Assembly (NCBI GenBank): GCA_003696675.1
Contig: RFGH01000175.1
Coordinates: 1 to 44,481, forward strand
DNA from: Planctomycetota bacterium
GTDB lineage: Bacteria > Planctomycetota > Phycisphaerae > Phycisphaerales > UBA1924
Reading direction: 5' to 3'
DNA: 44,481 nucleotides
Numbering within the stretch: the first letter of the stretch is position 1; each line of letters starts with the position of its first letter. Position numbers and translations under genes: made by a program. This document shows positions 15,958 through 26,072 of the stretch, in pieces. The notes under the pieces were generated by a model, which searched no databases, was not told where the DNA came from, and saw only the letters and a list, made by a program, of their open reading frames with translations.

Positions 15958-17826
15958 ATGTTGCCCGGGCGCGACGCGCCGCGTCAACACCAATCCGCCC
16001 GAGCATTCCGGGCGGCCGTGGCCGGTCTTGCGGCAGCCATGGTTCTCGGACCTGCCCGCGCTCAGACGCTACCGTCTCCGCAGGCCTCACTGGATGCCCA
16101 TGACACCGTTCGGGCCTGGGTCCGGGGCTGGTCCGTGCCGGAGCGAGCGAGGTTCGAGGGCGGCCCCTCCATCCACGGGGCCGCGGTCACCCTCCGGCTC
16201 GACGGGCAGATCCTCAGCCGGGGAGCGTGGTTTACCGCCGATCAACCTGATCCGCTGGCCATCTGGCATGCGGCAGGCGAGGCCGTGCGCCTCGCCCGTG
16301 CCGCGCTACCCATTGAGAACGACGCCTTGGCCGAAGACCGGGCCGCGGAACTCGGCGAAAGGACCACGATTTCGCTCGAGCTTTTCGGACCCCCGATCGC
16401 GATCCCCCCTGAAGAGCTCGCCCTGCCTTACGCCGGATGCTCCCCGGGGGCAGAGGCGTTGGTGGTCCGTGCCGGGGACGCCGTCCGGGTGACTGGGGTT
16501 GACGCCCAGGTGACCCGTGGGTCGGACCCCGCCCGCGTGCTGGCTTCCATGGCCGCCGACATCACGGCCCAGGGCGAAACCGCCCTCCGCCCGCTGTCCG
16601 AACTGGCGGAAAACGGGTTTACCTTCTCCCGGGCGGCGGTTGTCCATATGGCGATGCCCTTCGAGGGCGCCTCGCCGGTCTTCCTTGACCGCGCCGGGCG
16701 GATCGTGCCGTCACAGACGATGCGCACCCCCGAGATGCGTGCCATGGCCGATTCGATCGCGGCCCACATCAGGTCGCGCGTCTGGCCCGGCGTCGAACAC
16801 TTCGGCATCGGCGGCCCGCTCAACGCAGTCACCGGTCGGCCCGATCCTGTCGTCGCCCGACCGTTCGAGCAAGCGATATCCGCCATCGCGTTGTTCCGCC
16901 ATGCCGCCGTTTCCGCGGGGACCGAGCAGGGCGCCGAGTCCGAGCGGGCGGCGCTCCGAATCGTCCGTGATCTCGGCACGGTCGAACCCGGCGAGGAAGC
17001 GCCGTGGTCCGACCCGATCGCCGCATCGGCGACGGTGGGGGCCTTGGGCGAAATGACCCCAGCCCAGCGTGCGTCGGACCCCGTGTTCGAGGTTCTGCGC
17101 GTCCGCTGCCTGAACGAGGTCCGCGACGCATTCGATCCTGACACGGGATTCGCCGAGCGCGTTGCCCCGGCCGCGTACGGGCTGATCGCCTGGGCCCATG
17201 TCCGCGCCGTCGGTATGGGCGAGGGCTTCACCGCCGAGCGGGCCGAAAGAGCGATCCGCGCCGCTTTCCGCGAGACCCCTCCGGGCAATCTCGTGTCCCA
17301 GATGCCCTTCCTCGCTTGGGCGGATATGGATCTGAACGCGGACAATGCGCTGCCGTCGGCCGTCGCGCTCCGCGCAATGCGGGACCTCTGCTGGGAACAC
17401 CAGCTCCACTGGCGTGACCTGCGTCCGCTCGACCGGGATCTGGCAGGCGGCATCGTGTTCACCCGCTCGCGGGTCGCGTTGCCGACCTGGCAGTCGCTTC
17501 GACCGATGGCCGCGCTGGCATCGATGCTCGGCGACACCCGCGTGACGCCGGGCTCGTTCACATCGCCGGACATCGCCCGCGAGGTGGTGCGGTTGACGGA
17601 CGCGCTGCGATTCGTCCGACAGCTCCAGATGGAGGGCGAGTGCCTGTATCTGGCGCGATCGCCCGTCCAGGTGTCCGGCGGGCTCCGTCGTGCCACTTGG
17701 GACCCGACCGTCAGTCCGGAAGCCTCGGCCATGGGCCTGCTGACGGTCACCGAAGCGCTGCGTTCGATGCATGGCATCGTGCGTCGCGAACAGCAGCGGC
17801 GAGAAAGTGTACAAAGCAAGCCTTGA
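15958..17826 (+). CDS. Large secreted protein of unknown function
   Basis: 622 residues from ATG 15958, giving a long basic n-region and a signal core ending in ARA-QTLP at about residue 35. No good ribosome binding site supports this ATG; GTG 15931 and the open frame back to 15823 are alternatives, so the start is uncertain. I do not recognise the family. The mature part is mixed alpha/beta with scattered cysteines; the C-terminal half is helical and Arg-rich, ending in a charged helix (VRREQQRRESVQ). Codon use and strong third-position GC leave no doubt that it is coding. It lies between the rpsA terminator and gyrA, divergent from the 29-codon candidate, and 149 bp before gyrA. Confidence 0.8.
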   Translation: MLPGRDAPRQHQSARAFRAAVAGLAAAMVLGPARAQTLPSPQASLDAHDTVRAWVRGWSVPERARFEGGPSIHGAAVTLRLDGQILSRGAWFTADQPDPLAIWHAAGEAVRLARAALPIENDALAEDRAAELGERTTISLELFGPPIAIPPEELALPYAGCSPGAEALVVRAGDAVRVTGVDAQVTRGSDPARVLASMAADITAQGETALRPLSELAENGFTFSRAAVVHMAMPFEGASPVFLDRAGRIVPSQTMRTPEMRAMADSIAAHIRSRVWPGVEHFGIGGPLNAVTGRPDPVVARPFEQAISAIALFRHAAVSAGTEQGAESERAALRIVRDLGTVEPGEEAPWSDPIAASATVGALGEMTPAQRASDPVFEVLRVRCLNEVRDAFDPDTGFAERVAPAAYGLIAWAHVRAVGMGEGFTAERAERAIRAAFRETPPGNLVSQMPFLAWADMDLNADNALPSAVALRAMRDLCWEHQLHWRDLRPLDRDLAGGIVFTRSRVALPTWQSLRPMAALASMLGDTRVTPGSFTSPDIAREVVRLTDALRFVRQLQMEGECLYLARSPVQVSGGLRRATWDPTVSPEASAMGLLTVTEALRSMHGIVRREQQRRESVQSKP

Positions 17827-17975
17827 CAGTGACTTAGCATGGTTGGATGAGGGGCAAAACAACACGCCCGAATCGGGCTGACGACTCATGAATCGCCTAT
17901 GATTCCCGGTCATTTGGCGGGGTGATCGTCGGCCGCTTCCGTGACCGGCTCGCCCGCCTTCTCCGGAGCCGGTGC

Positions 17976-20728
<2,753 letters not shown>

Positions 20729-20729
<1 letters not shown>

Positions 20730-21076
20730 TGGCGGTCGAATGGTCTGACAACATCCTCATCGCCAATCTCGCCGACGAGCCGGCGCTCTCCGACGAACTC
20801 TCGCTCATCGCCGAGCGGGTGGATGGCGCCGATAGCGTCCCCCACGCCGTTCTCGACTTCTCCGAAGTCTCCTACATCAACTCGTCCAACATCGCCCAAC
20901 TGCTCCATCTCCGCCGCCTGCTCGACGAGGCCGGGCGCGAACTCCGCCTCTCCGGCATCAACGATGATGTCATGTCGGTGCTGATGGTCACCGGGCTGGA
21001 CAAGGTCTTCCGCTTCGCGCCCGACACCCTCACCGCCATTGCAGGGCTCCAGCTGATCGACTCCGACGCGGAGTGA
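20729..21076 (+). CDS. STAS-domain protein (anti-anti-sigma-like)
   Basis: 115 residues; the ATG shares one base with the gyrA TGA. The STAS core is evident: VLDFSEVSYINSSNIAQLL (strand, then the loop and helix that carry the phosphorylated Ser in SpoIIAA/RsbV), followed by LLDEAGRELRLSG and VMSVLMVTGLDKVFRF. The residue before the Ser pair is Asn where many family members have Asp, and the usual DSSG is NSSN, so phospho-regulation is possible but not certain. In partner-switching systems such proteins are dephosphorylated by PP2C enzymes; one of that class lies 3 kb away at 24233-25492. A partner kinase is not visible in the window. Confidence 0.85.
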
Positions 21077-21103
21077 TTCCGCGGAACCCGCGGGGGGGCG
21101 CCA

Positions 21104-21862
21104 GTGCCGCTGATCGCACTCTTCGTAATCGCCTTCGTCTCCCTCGTGATCGTGCGGATCGGTGCCACCGCGCTCATGATGACCGGGCTCTCCCGGCCCG
21201 TCGCCGATTTCCAGGCCATCTCGTGCTTCTTCGGCGTCGGCTTCACCACCGCTGAGGCCGAGATGATTGTCACCCACCCCGTGCGCCGACGCATCGCAAC
21301 CCACCTGATCATCGCCGGCAACATCGGCGTCACCACCGCGCTGGGCACACTCATCATTACCTTCGTCCAGAACGATCCCGACTGGCTCGATCAGCTCATC
21401 GACCCCGGAACGCCAGGCGCGTTTCTTATCCGCCTGCTCGTCATCTTGGGCGGAGTGTTCGGCATAGCCGCACTGCTCCGCCCCCGTCCCGTTCGCGCAC
21501 TGCTCGAGAAACTGATCGAAATCTCACTCCGACGGGCCGGCGTCGTACGGGCCATGGATTACGAAACAGTGCTCCATTCACGCGATGGATTCGTTGTCGC
21601 GCAGGTCGAGATCGACCCCGGCCATCCGCTCGTAGGGGCGACGCTCGCCCAGACCGCCCTCGGCAGCCGCGGCGTCCTCGTTCTCGGCATTCATCGCGGC
21701 TCGGGCGATCACATCGGCGCACCAACCGCCCATACACGCATCGAGGACGGCGATGTGCTCACGGTCTACGGCCACGAGCAGAAGATCCACGCCGCCCTGG
21801 ACCACCCCCGCGATCCCCAGCCCCCCGCCGGGCAACCGGAGTCCCCCAGCCCGGTACAGTGA
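21104..21862 (+). CDS. Membrane protein with C-terminal TrkA_C (RCK_C) domain
   Basis: 252 residues from GTG 21104, with a G-run (GGGGGG) as the only ribosome-binding-like sequence. Three membrane segments are likely: about 3-30, 66-90 and 105-125. The stretch FQAISCFFGVGFTTAEAE between the first and second resembles a K+-transporter pore-loop element but I cannot call it a full channel. Residues about 160-228 form a TrkA_C domain (VAQVEIDPGHPLVGATLAQT, then EDGDVLTVYG), which in Trk/Ktr proteins senses a ligand such as a nucleotide. The C-terminus is a Pro-rich tail. It ends inside the start of the ABC ATPase gene (GTGA). Regulation of a cation pathway is inferred from the domain only. Confidence 0.8.
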   Translation: MPLIALFVIAFVSLVIVRIGATALMMTGLSRPVADFQAISCFFGVGFTTAEAEMIVTHPVRRRIATHLIIAGNIGVTTALGTLIITFVQNDPDWLDQLIDPGTPGAFLIRLLVILGGVFGIAALLRPRPVRALLEKLIEISLRRAGVVRAMDYETVLHSRDGFVVAQVEIDPGHPLVGATLAQTALGSRGVLVLGIHRGSGDHIGAPTAHTRIEDGDVLTVYGHEQKIHAALDHPRDPQPPAGQPESPSPVQ

Positions 21863-22623
21863 CACGCATGACCGCCGCCGCCCAAACCAATGCTCCCAAG
21901 GCTCCCTCCGCTTCCGGGGTCCGCCCCGTTGCCGAACTGACCGGCATCCGTAAAACCTACTACAAACCCGACGGGTCGGTCATGGTCGAAGCCCTCCGCG
22001 GCGTTGATCTGACCATCCCCGCAGGCCAGTACCTCGCCATCATGGGCGCCTCAGGCTCGGGCAAGTCCACGCTGATGAACATCCTCGGCTGCCTCGATCG
22101 ACCGACCTCCGGCAGCTATCTCCTCGACGGCACACCCGCCGAGGAGCTCGACGACGAGTCGCTCTCCGCCTTCCGCGGCCGCAAGATCGGCTTCGTCTTC
22201 CAGGCCTTCAACCTCATCCCCCAGCTCACCGTCGAAGAGAATGTCGCCGTCCCCCTGTTTTACCAGGGCGTCCATAAGCACGAACGCCTCGAGCGCGCCC
22301 GCCAGAAGCTCGAGATGGTCGGTCTGGGCGATCGCGTCCATCACCGCCCCCGCGAACTCTCCGGCGGCCAGCAGCAGCGCGTCGCCATCGCCCGCGCCCT
22401 TGTCACCGACCCCGTCATCCTCATGGCCGACGAGCCCACCGGCAACCTCGACTCCAAGACCGGCGAGGCGATCCTCACCATGTTCGAGGACCTGCACGCC
22501 AACGGCATGACCATCATCATGGTCACCCACGACGACGCCGTCGCCGACCGCTGCGAACGCATCTTCCGACTCCGCGACGGCCTGGTGGAGCGCGACGAAG
22601 TCCTGCGGTCCCGGCGTTCCTGA
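21859..22623 (+). CDS. ABC transporter ATP-binding protein (MacB/LolD type)
   Basis: 254 residues from GTG 21859 (GTGA overlap with the previous stop); ATG 21868 is the alternative. Walker A GASGSGKST is near residue 66, the Q-loop lies in GFVFQAFNLIPQLT, the signature is LSGGQQQRVAIARA, Walker B is VILMADEPTGNLDSK and the switch His is in MVTHDD. The NLIPxLTVxENVAxPL block is typical of LolD/MacB-type ATPases, which drive lipoprotein release, macrolide or peptide export. No permease follows: the next 276 bp hold a REP-like palindrome and a phosphatase-gene fragment. The permease must be elsewhere or has been lost. Confidence 0.93.
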   Translation: MTRMTAAAQTNAPKAPSASGVRPVAELTGIRKTYYKPDGSVMVEALRGVDLTIPAGQYLAIMGASGSGKSTLMNILGCLDRPTSGSYLLDGTPAEELDDESLSAFRGRKIGFVFQAFNLIPQLTVEENVAVPLFYQGVHKHERLERARQKLEMVGLGDRVHHRPRELSGGQQQRVAIARALVTDPVILMADEPTGNLDSKTGEAILTMFEDLHANGMTIIMVTHDDAVADRCERIFRLRDGLVERDEVLRSRRS

Positions 22624-22626
22624 TCC

Positions 22627-22712
22627 GTCCTAGCCGCGAGCGTAAGTTCGCGGACTGCCCGTCACGCGCCGCACCCTCCCAAAGTCCGCGTGCTCACGCC
22701 CGCGGCTAGGAC
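22627..22712. repeat. REP-like imperfect palindrome
   Basis: Two 30-base arms, 22627-22656 and 22683-22712, are inverted copies with four mismatches and a 26-base spacer. Each outer end reads GTCCTAGCCGCG. It begins three bases after the ABC ATPase stop, so it may also end that transcript. Size, symmetry and position resemble dispersed extragenic palindromes, and no second copy is in the window. Confidence 0.65.
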
Positions 22713-22725
22713 GCCTGCACCGCCG

Positions 22726-22798
22726 CCCCCGTCGGCGCCACGAACAGCCGTGATGTCGCCCGGCTGGTGCAGCGACCCCGACGCCCCGTCCAGTTCCC
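22726..22798 (-). pseudogene. Fragment duplicating the 3' end of the SpoIIE-type phosphatase gene
   Basis: Seventy-three bases match 24253-24326 with five substitutions and one 2-base deletion. On the minus strand it would encode ELDxASGSLHQPxDIT as at the end of the phosphatase, then loses frame at the deletion. No upstream part of the phosphatase is present. It is a remnant of a duplication or a recombination scar. Confidence 0.75.
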
Positions 22799-22847
22799 GC
22801 TACCACATCGACCGGCGGCACGTCCGCAACACTTTGTGGAGGCACAT

Positions 22848-22872
22848 GAAAAAGCCGCGAGTTATCGCGGCT
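22848..22872 (-). terminator. Intrinsic terminator of the secreted-protein gene
   Basis: Perfect 8-bp stem AGCCGCGA/TCGCGGCT (22853-22860 with 22865-22872, loop of four). On the minus strand the stem is followed by a run of five T. It lies 28 bp after the stop at 22900. Confidence 0.85.
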
Positions 22873-22899
22873 GGTGAAGAACTTTAGATTAAGGCCTGG

Positions 22900-24075
22900 T
22901 CAGCGAAGGAGCCACTGCACCCACCCGGCCACGTCGAGGTTGTCGATGTACTGCTTGAACATCTCGATCAAGCTGTCAATGGCATCCTTGAGATTCTGCA
23001 GCTGCTGCTCGGCTTGCTCCTTGGCGGCTTGAGCAGCGGTGGCAAGATGAGCTCGCAAAGCGGCTTCGAGTTGGGCATACTCGCTCAGTTTTCCTTTGAC
23101 TTTCACCCCAACTTTGACCTTGACCTTCACGAACGGCGGTACCGAAACCTCCACCTCGGTTTCGCCATACAACTCGATCTCGATGTCACCGGGATCCTGC
23201 ACTCGCGCGAGAGGCCCATCCGGGTCGTCAAGCGGAGTCGAGTCCGCGATCAGGCCGTGAACGGGCTCGCCCGCCGCAGCGAGAAGGGCGAATGCCTGCT
23301 GGTAGTATTCAGGAGTGTTTCCCAGCGAGCGTCGAAGATCGAAGACATCGGACGCGGCTTGCTCCGAGATACCGATCTCCCCAAGGATGTTGACAGCACC
23401 CGCACGAAAGGCTTCGATGGTTTCCGCCTCAGTGAGGCGGGCGGCGATGAGATCCTGCACCGCCTCCTTGCTCAAGCCGTAGTCGGTCGCGAGCGAAAGA
23501 TAGGACTCCGCTGTGCTCAACGCTCCGCCCGGATCCAGGAGGGAGAAGCCGGGCGACTGTGTTGTCGTCTGGGTCACTGTGAACATCGGCAGCGTTTCGA
23601 TGTCCACATCCTCCAGCCGCTCGGGGTCCGCCGTGTCCTCGAGTGGAGCGTTCACCTCGAAGAACAACTCGGTCACGAAGTCGTCCACGTCCAGAAGAGT
23701 GACTGCCGCAGCGCGGAGCATCGGAGTGCACATGTCCGCGGAGGCGTCGAAGGTGGGCACCGGTGGAGTGGTGACGAGAACCGGCGATGCACCCGACGCA
23801 TCGATGGAGTCGACCACACCGGCATAGTCGACGGCGGTTCCGGCCACGATGCCGGTGATGGAGATGTTCCAGTCTTGGAGCGCATCCTCACGGGTGAAGA
23901 GGATGAGCGCGTCGGTGTCTTGAAGTTCCTGCTGGGCCTGAGCGATTGCTGCGTCGGCCTGAAGTTGAAGGGCAGGCCAGTCGATCTGCTGTGCCGTAGT
24001 CTGGCTGGCCATCGCAGGCAAAAGAACCGCGATGACAAGCGTCCGGATCGGTGCAAGAAATCCAGATTTATTCAC
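22900..24075 (-). CDS. Secreted protein of unknown function with Val-Lys repeat
   Basis: 391 residues from GTG 24075, chosen because AAGGA lies seven bases upstream and a signal peptide follows (PIRTLVIAVLLPAMASQTTA-Q). ATG 24102 has no ribosome binding site and would sit at the predicted transcript start. I do not recognise the family. An N-terminal helical part (about 30-60, Gln/Ala-rich) leads to a mixed domain; a strand of alternating Val and Lys lies near residue 320 (VKVKVKVGVKVKGKL), preceded by an acidic strand (IEIELYGETEVEVSV). A Gln/Ala-rich coiled coil fills about 340-385. The gene is AT-richer than its neighbours and is bracketed by two copies of the phosphatase 3' end, which suggests insertion or transfer. 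Confidence 0.75.
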   Translation of the reverse strand: MNKSGFLAPIRTLVIAVLLPAMASQTTAQQIDWPALQLQADAAIAQAQQELQDTDALILFTREDALQDWNISITGIVAGTAVDYAGVVDSIDASGASPVLVTTPPVPTFDASADMCTPMLRAAAVTLLDVDDFVTELFFEVNAPLEDTADPERLEDVDIETLPMFTVTQTTTQSPGFSLLDPGGALSTAESYLSLATDYGLSKEAVQDLIAARLTEAETIEAFRAGAVNILGEIGISEQAASDVFDLRRSLGNTPEYYQQAFALLAAAGEPVHGLIADSTPLDDPDGPLARVQDPGDIEIELYGETEVEVSVPPFVKVKVKVGVKVKGKLSEYAQLEAALRAHLATAAQAAKEQAEQQLQNLKDAIDSLIEMFKQYIDNLDVAGWVQWLLR

Positions 24076-24105
24076 GCGATTTTCCTTGGGGTGTTCCACC
24101 ATTGG

Positions 24106-24136
24106 ATTATACCCCGCGAGAATATACCCCCCCCCC
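24106..24136 (-). promoter_or_regulatory. Promoter with TATAAT and a ten-G tract in the -35 region
   Basis: On the minus strand a perfect TATAAT (24106-24111) lies 30 bases before the GTG start of the secreted-protein gene. Seventeen bases upstream, where a -35 box should be, is a run of ten G (24127-24136) preceded by TTGGC. TATATT lies between the two. The tract length would set the TTGGC to TATAAT distance (25 bases as read), so slippage could change promoter strength. A base-level error in such a run is also possible. Confidence 0.55.
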
Positions 24137-24232
24137 GCCAACGCTCGTCAATACGGTCGTTCGACTTTGCTCCGGCTGTGAGGCATAATGCTTGCCGACA
24201 AAGATTTAGAGAACGTGGCCGCAGCAAAGCAA

Positions 24233-25492
24233 TTACGCCGCCTCGGCGATAACCCCCGTCGGCGCCACAAACAGCGCCGTGATGTCGTCCGGCTGGTGCA
24301 GCGACCCCGACGCCATGTCCAGCTCCATCTCGAGAGCCGTCAGCGCATCCGGCAACGACGCGCCGGGCCCGCCCGCCTGCGCGAGCTTGTCGAGGTAGGT
24401 CAGCGTCGGACGCTTGAAGTCGTCGCCCTCCGACCCGGCCGCCGGGAACGCGACCTCGAAGCCGTCGCTGAACAGGATCAGCAGATCCCCAGGCTCGATC
24501 CGGTGCGTCGTCTGCCCGAAGTCGGCATCCGGGAACACACCGAGCAGCGGGCCCTCGGGGTCCACCCGCTCCACGCTCTGCCCGTTCTGGCGGACGATCA
24601 ACGGTGGCGGATGCCCCGCCCCGGCGATGGTCACCTCACCGTTGCGTGCGTCAAACACGCCGTACACCGCCGTCGCGAAACGCGACGAACCCCCCGAGTG
24701 CTGCGTCATGGCGTTGTTCAGCCGGTACAGTGCCTCCGCGGGCGGGACCACCCGCGCGTCCGGGCCCACACCGTCCACCTTGTGCAGACCGCACGCGATG
24801 ATCATCGTCATCAGCGCCGCCGGCACGCCGTGGCCCACCGCGTCGGCGATGAAGAACGCGCTGCGGTGCTCGTCCAGCCGTGCGATGTCGTAGATGTCGC
24901 CGGACACATAGGTCGCCGGGCGATAGACAACGCCCACATCCACGCCGTTGAGTTCGGGAATCTTCTTGGGCATGTGCGCCCGCTGGATCGAGGCCGCCGT
25001 CTGCATCTCCTCCTGCAGTTTGGCCATCTCCCCATACGCCCCCTTGACCGACAACTGGGCGATCTTCAGTTCGTCACGCAGCCGCACGACCAGAGACTGC
25101 CGCGTCGCGAGCGCCCGGGCCGTGCACGCGATCTGCTCGCCGCTCGCGTCCCACGGCAGGACCATCAGGCCCTCGGCCGCGAGCAGTGTTCCCGTCCGCG
25201 TCAGCTCCGGCGGAACCAGCACAATGCCCGGCATCAGCGATTCCTGGGCACGATCGGCGAGCTGATAGACGGTCGCGTCAGGTTCGTCGATCGCGAGCAC
25301 CGCCACGCAAACCCCGCCGCGATCGCTTGGGCTGCGCATTCGGAACGCCTCGTCAAGCCCGATAGTACGAGTGTCGAGCCCTTGCGCACGGCAGAGTTCG
25401 GCCCAACGACCCAAGCCGCCCACGGGGTCCAGCCGCTCGCTCCCAGCGACCCATGTGATCGGACCCGCACCGTTCGTTCGACCGCTGGGCAC
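24233..25492 (-). CDS. SpoIIE/RsbU-type PP2C protein serine phosphatase
   Basis: 419 residues from GTG 25492, with GGGAGG six bases upstream. Residues about 1-140 form an alpha/beta region that may be a degenerate receiver or sensor domain. A helical linker (QLSVKGAYGEMAKLQEEMQ) leads to the phosphatase with the signature AASIQRAHMPKKIP. Metal-site motifs are present: SGDIYD, ADAVGHG, AGAGHPPP, LFSDGF and DDITAL at the end. Enzymes of this class dephosphorylate STAS anti-anti-sigma proteins in partner-switching systems, and a STAS protein is encoded at 20729-21076. Its last 74 bases are duplicated at 22726-22798. Downstream is the secreted-protein island. Confidence 0.92.
   Translation of the reverse strand: MPSGRTNGAGPITWVAGSERLDPVGGLGRWAELCRAQGLDTRTIGLDEAFRMRSPSDRGGVCVAVLAIDEPDATVYQLADRAQESLMPGIVLVPPELTRTGTLLAAEGLMVLPWDASGEQIACTARALATRQSLVVRLRDELKIAQLSVKGAYGEMAKLQEEMQTAASIQRAHMPKKIPELNGVDVGVVYRPATYVSGDIYDIARLDEHRSAFFIADAVGHGVPAALMTMIIACGLHKVDGVGPDARVVPPAEALYRLNNAMTQHSGGSSRFATAVYGVFDARNGEVTIAGAGHPPPLIVRQNGQSVERVDPEGPLLGVFPDADFGQTTHRIEPGDLLILFSDGFEVAFPAAGSEGDDFKRPTLTYLDKLAQAGGPGASLPDALTALEMELDMASGSLHQPDDITALFVAPTGVIAEAA
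24253..24326. repeat. Intact copy of the flanking direct repeat (phosphatase 3' end)
   Basis: This segment, inside the phosphatase coding region, is the partner of 22726-22798 in the same orientation. The two copies enclose 1.45 kb containing the secreted-protein gene, its promoter and its terminator. Confidence 0.75.
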
Positions 25493-25547
25493 GCTCGCCT
25501 CCCGGGGAGATCCCCGTTGTGGGAATCGGCCCGGACCCAGTGTCGCT

Positions 25548-26072
25548 TTATTCGGTGATCTCTGCCAGCCGCTTGGTATCCAGGTCGATCTGTTGCCCAG
25601 GCTGCAGATTCAGATTCTCCAGCATCCCCCCCTTTAGCTCGATGGCATATTGGGCGTTGTAACGGCTCGAATACCGATTCAGACGCATCTCGTACTCCAG
25701 CCGCGACTCCTCGGGCCTCTGGGGCTCCTCGACCGGCATGTGATGCATCGCGACGATCCGCCCCGCACCGTCCAGAAAGATGATGTCGATCGGTACCAGG
25801 CAGTCGCGCATCACGAACTGTCGCAGCCGAGAGTCCGGAAACGAGAACAGCATCCCGCCGTCCTCGGGGATCGACTCCCGCCCGCCCAGCCCACGCTCCC
25901 GCGTCGCCGGGTCGGCCACCACCTCGAGCGTGAAGGTCCGCCCGCCGATCTCGACGATCTCGTACCCCTCCGGGGCCGAAGGTTTCGAGCAGCCCGGCGT
26001 CGCCACGCACGCGGCCAGCGCCAAAGGCACCGCCGCCGCCAACACCCCGGTCATACGCCATCCGTCAGCCAT
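25548..26072 (-). CDS. DUF192 lipoprotein
   Basis: 174 residues from ATG 26072, which has GGAGG seven bases upstream and lies 22 bases inside the end of gluQRS. The frame open back to 26183 lies within gluQRS. The N-terminus is a lipoprotein signal with LALAAC (Cys 22) and a second Cys-Ser pair at about 28. The DUF192 pattern follows: TFTLEVVADPATRERGLGG, then EDGGMLFSF, FVMRDCLVPIDIIFLDGAGRI and NAQYAIELKGG. The family is small, exported and of unknown function; several members lie in archaeal and bacterial envelopes. It is probably co-transcribed with gluQRS and perhaps with the phosphatase 55 bp downstream. Confidence 0.88.
   Translation of the reverse strand: MADGWRMTGVLAAAVPLALAACVATPGCSKPSAPEGYEIVEIGGRTFTLEVVADPATRERGLGGRESIPEDGGMLFSFPDSRLRQFVMRDCLVPIDIIFLDGAGRIVAMHHMPVEEPQRPEESRLEYEMRLNRYSSRYNAQYAIELKGGMLENLNLQPGQQIDLDTKRLAEITE

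Noticed and set aside
17823-17845. TTGACA overlapping the stop of the secreted-protein gene, as a gyrA -35 box
   Set aside because: Seventeen bases on is GATGAG, which is not a credible -10.
22726-24326. Calling the island an integrative element with att sites
   Set aside because: The direct repeats fit, but no integrase, transposase or tRNA target is present, so it is reported only as a duplication.
24188-25558. 456-codon + strand frame opposite the phosphatase
   Set aside because: Arg/His-rich, no domain; antisense shadow of the PP2C gene.
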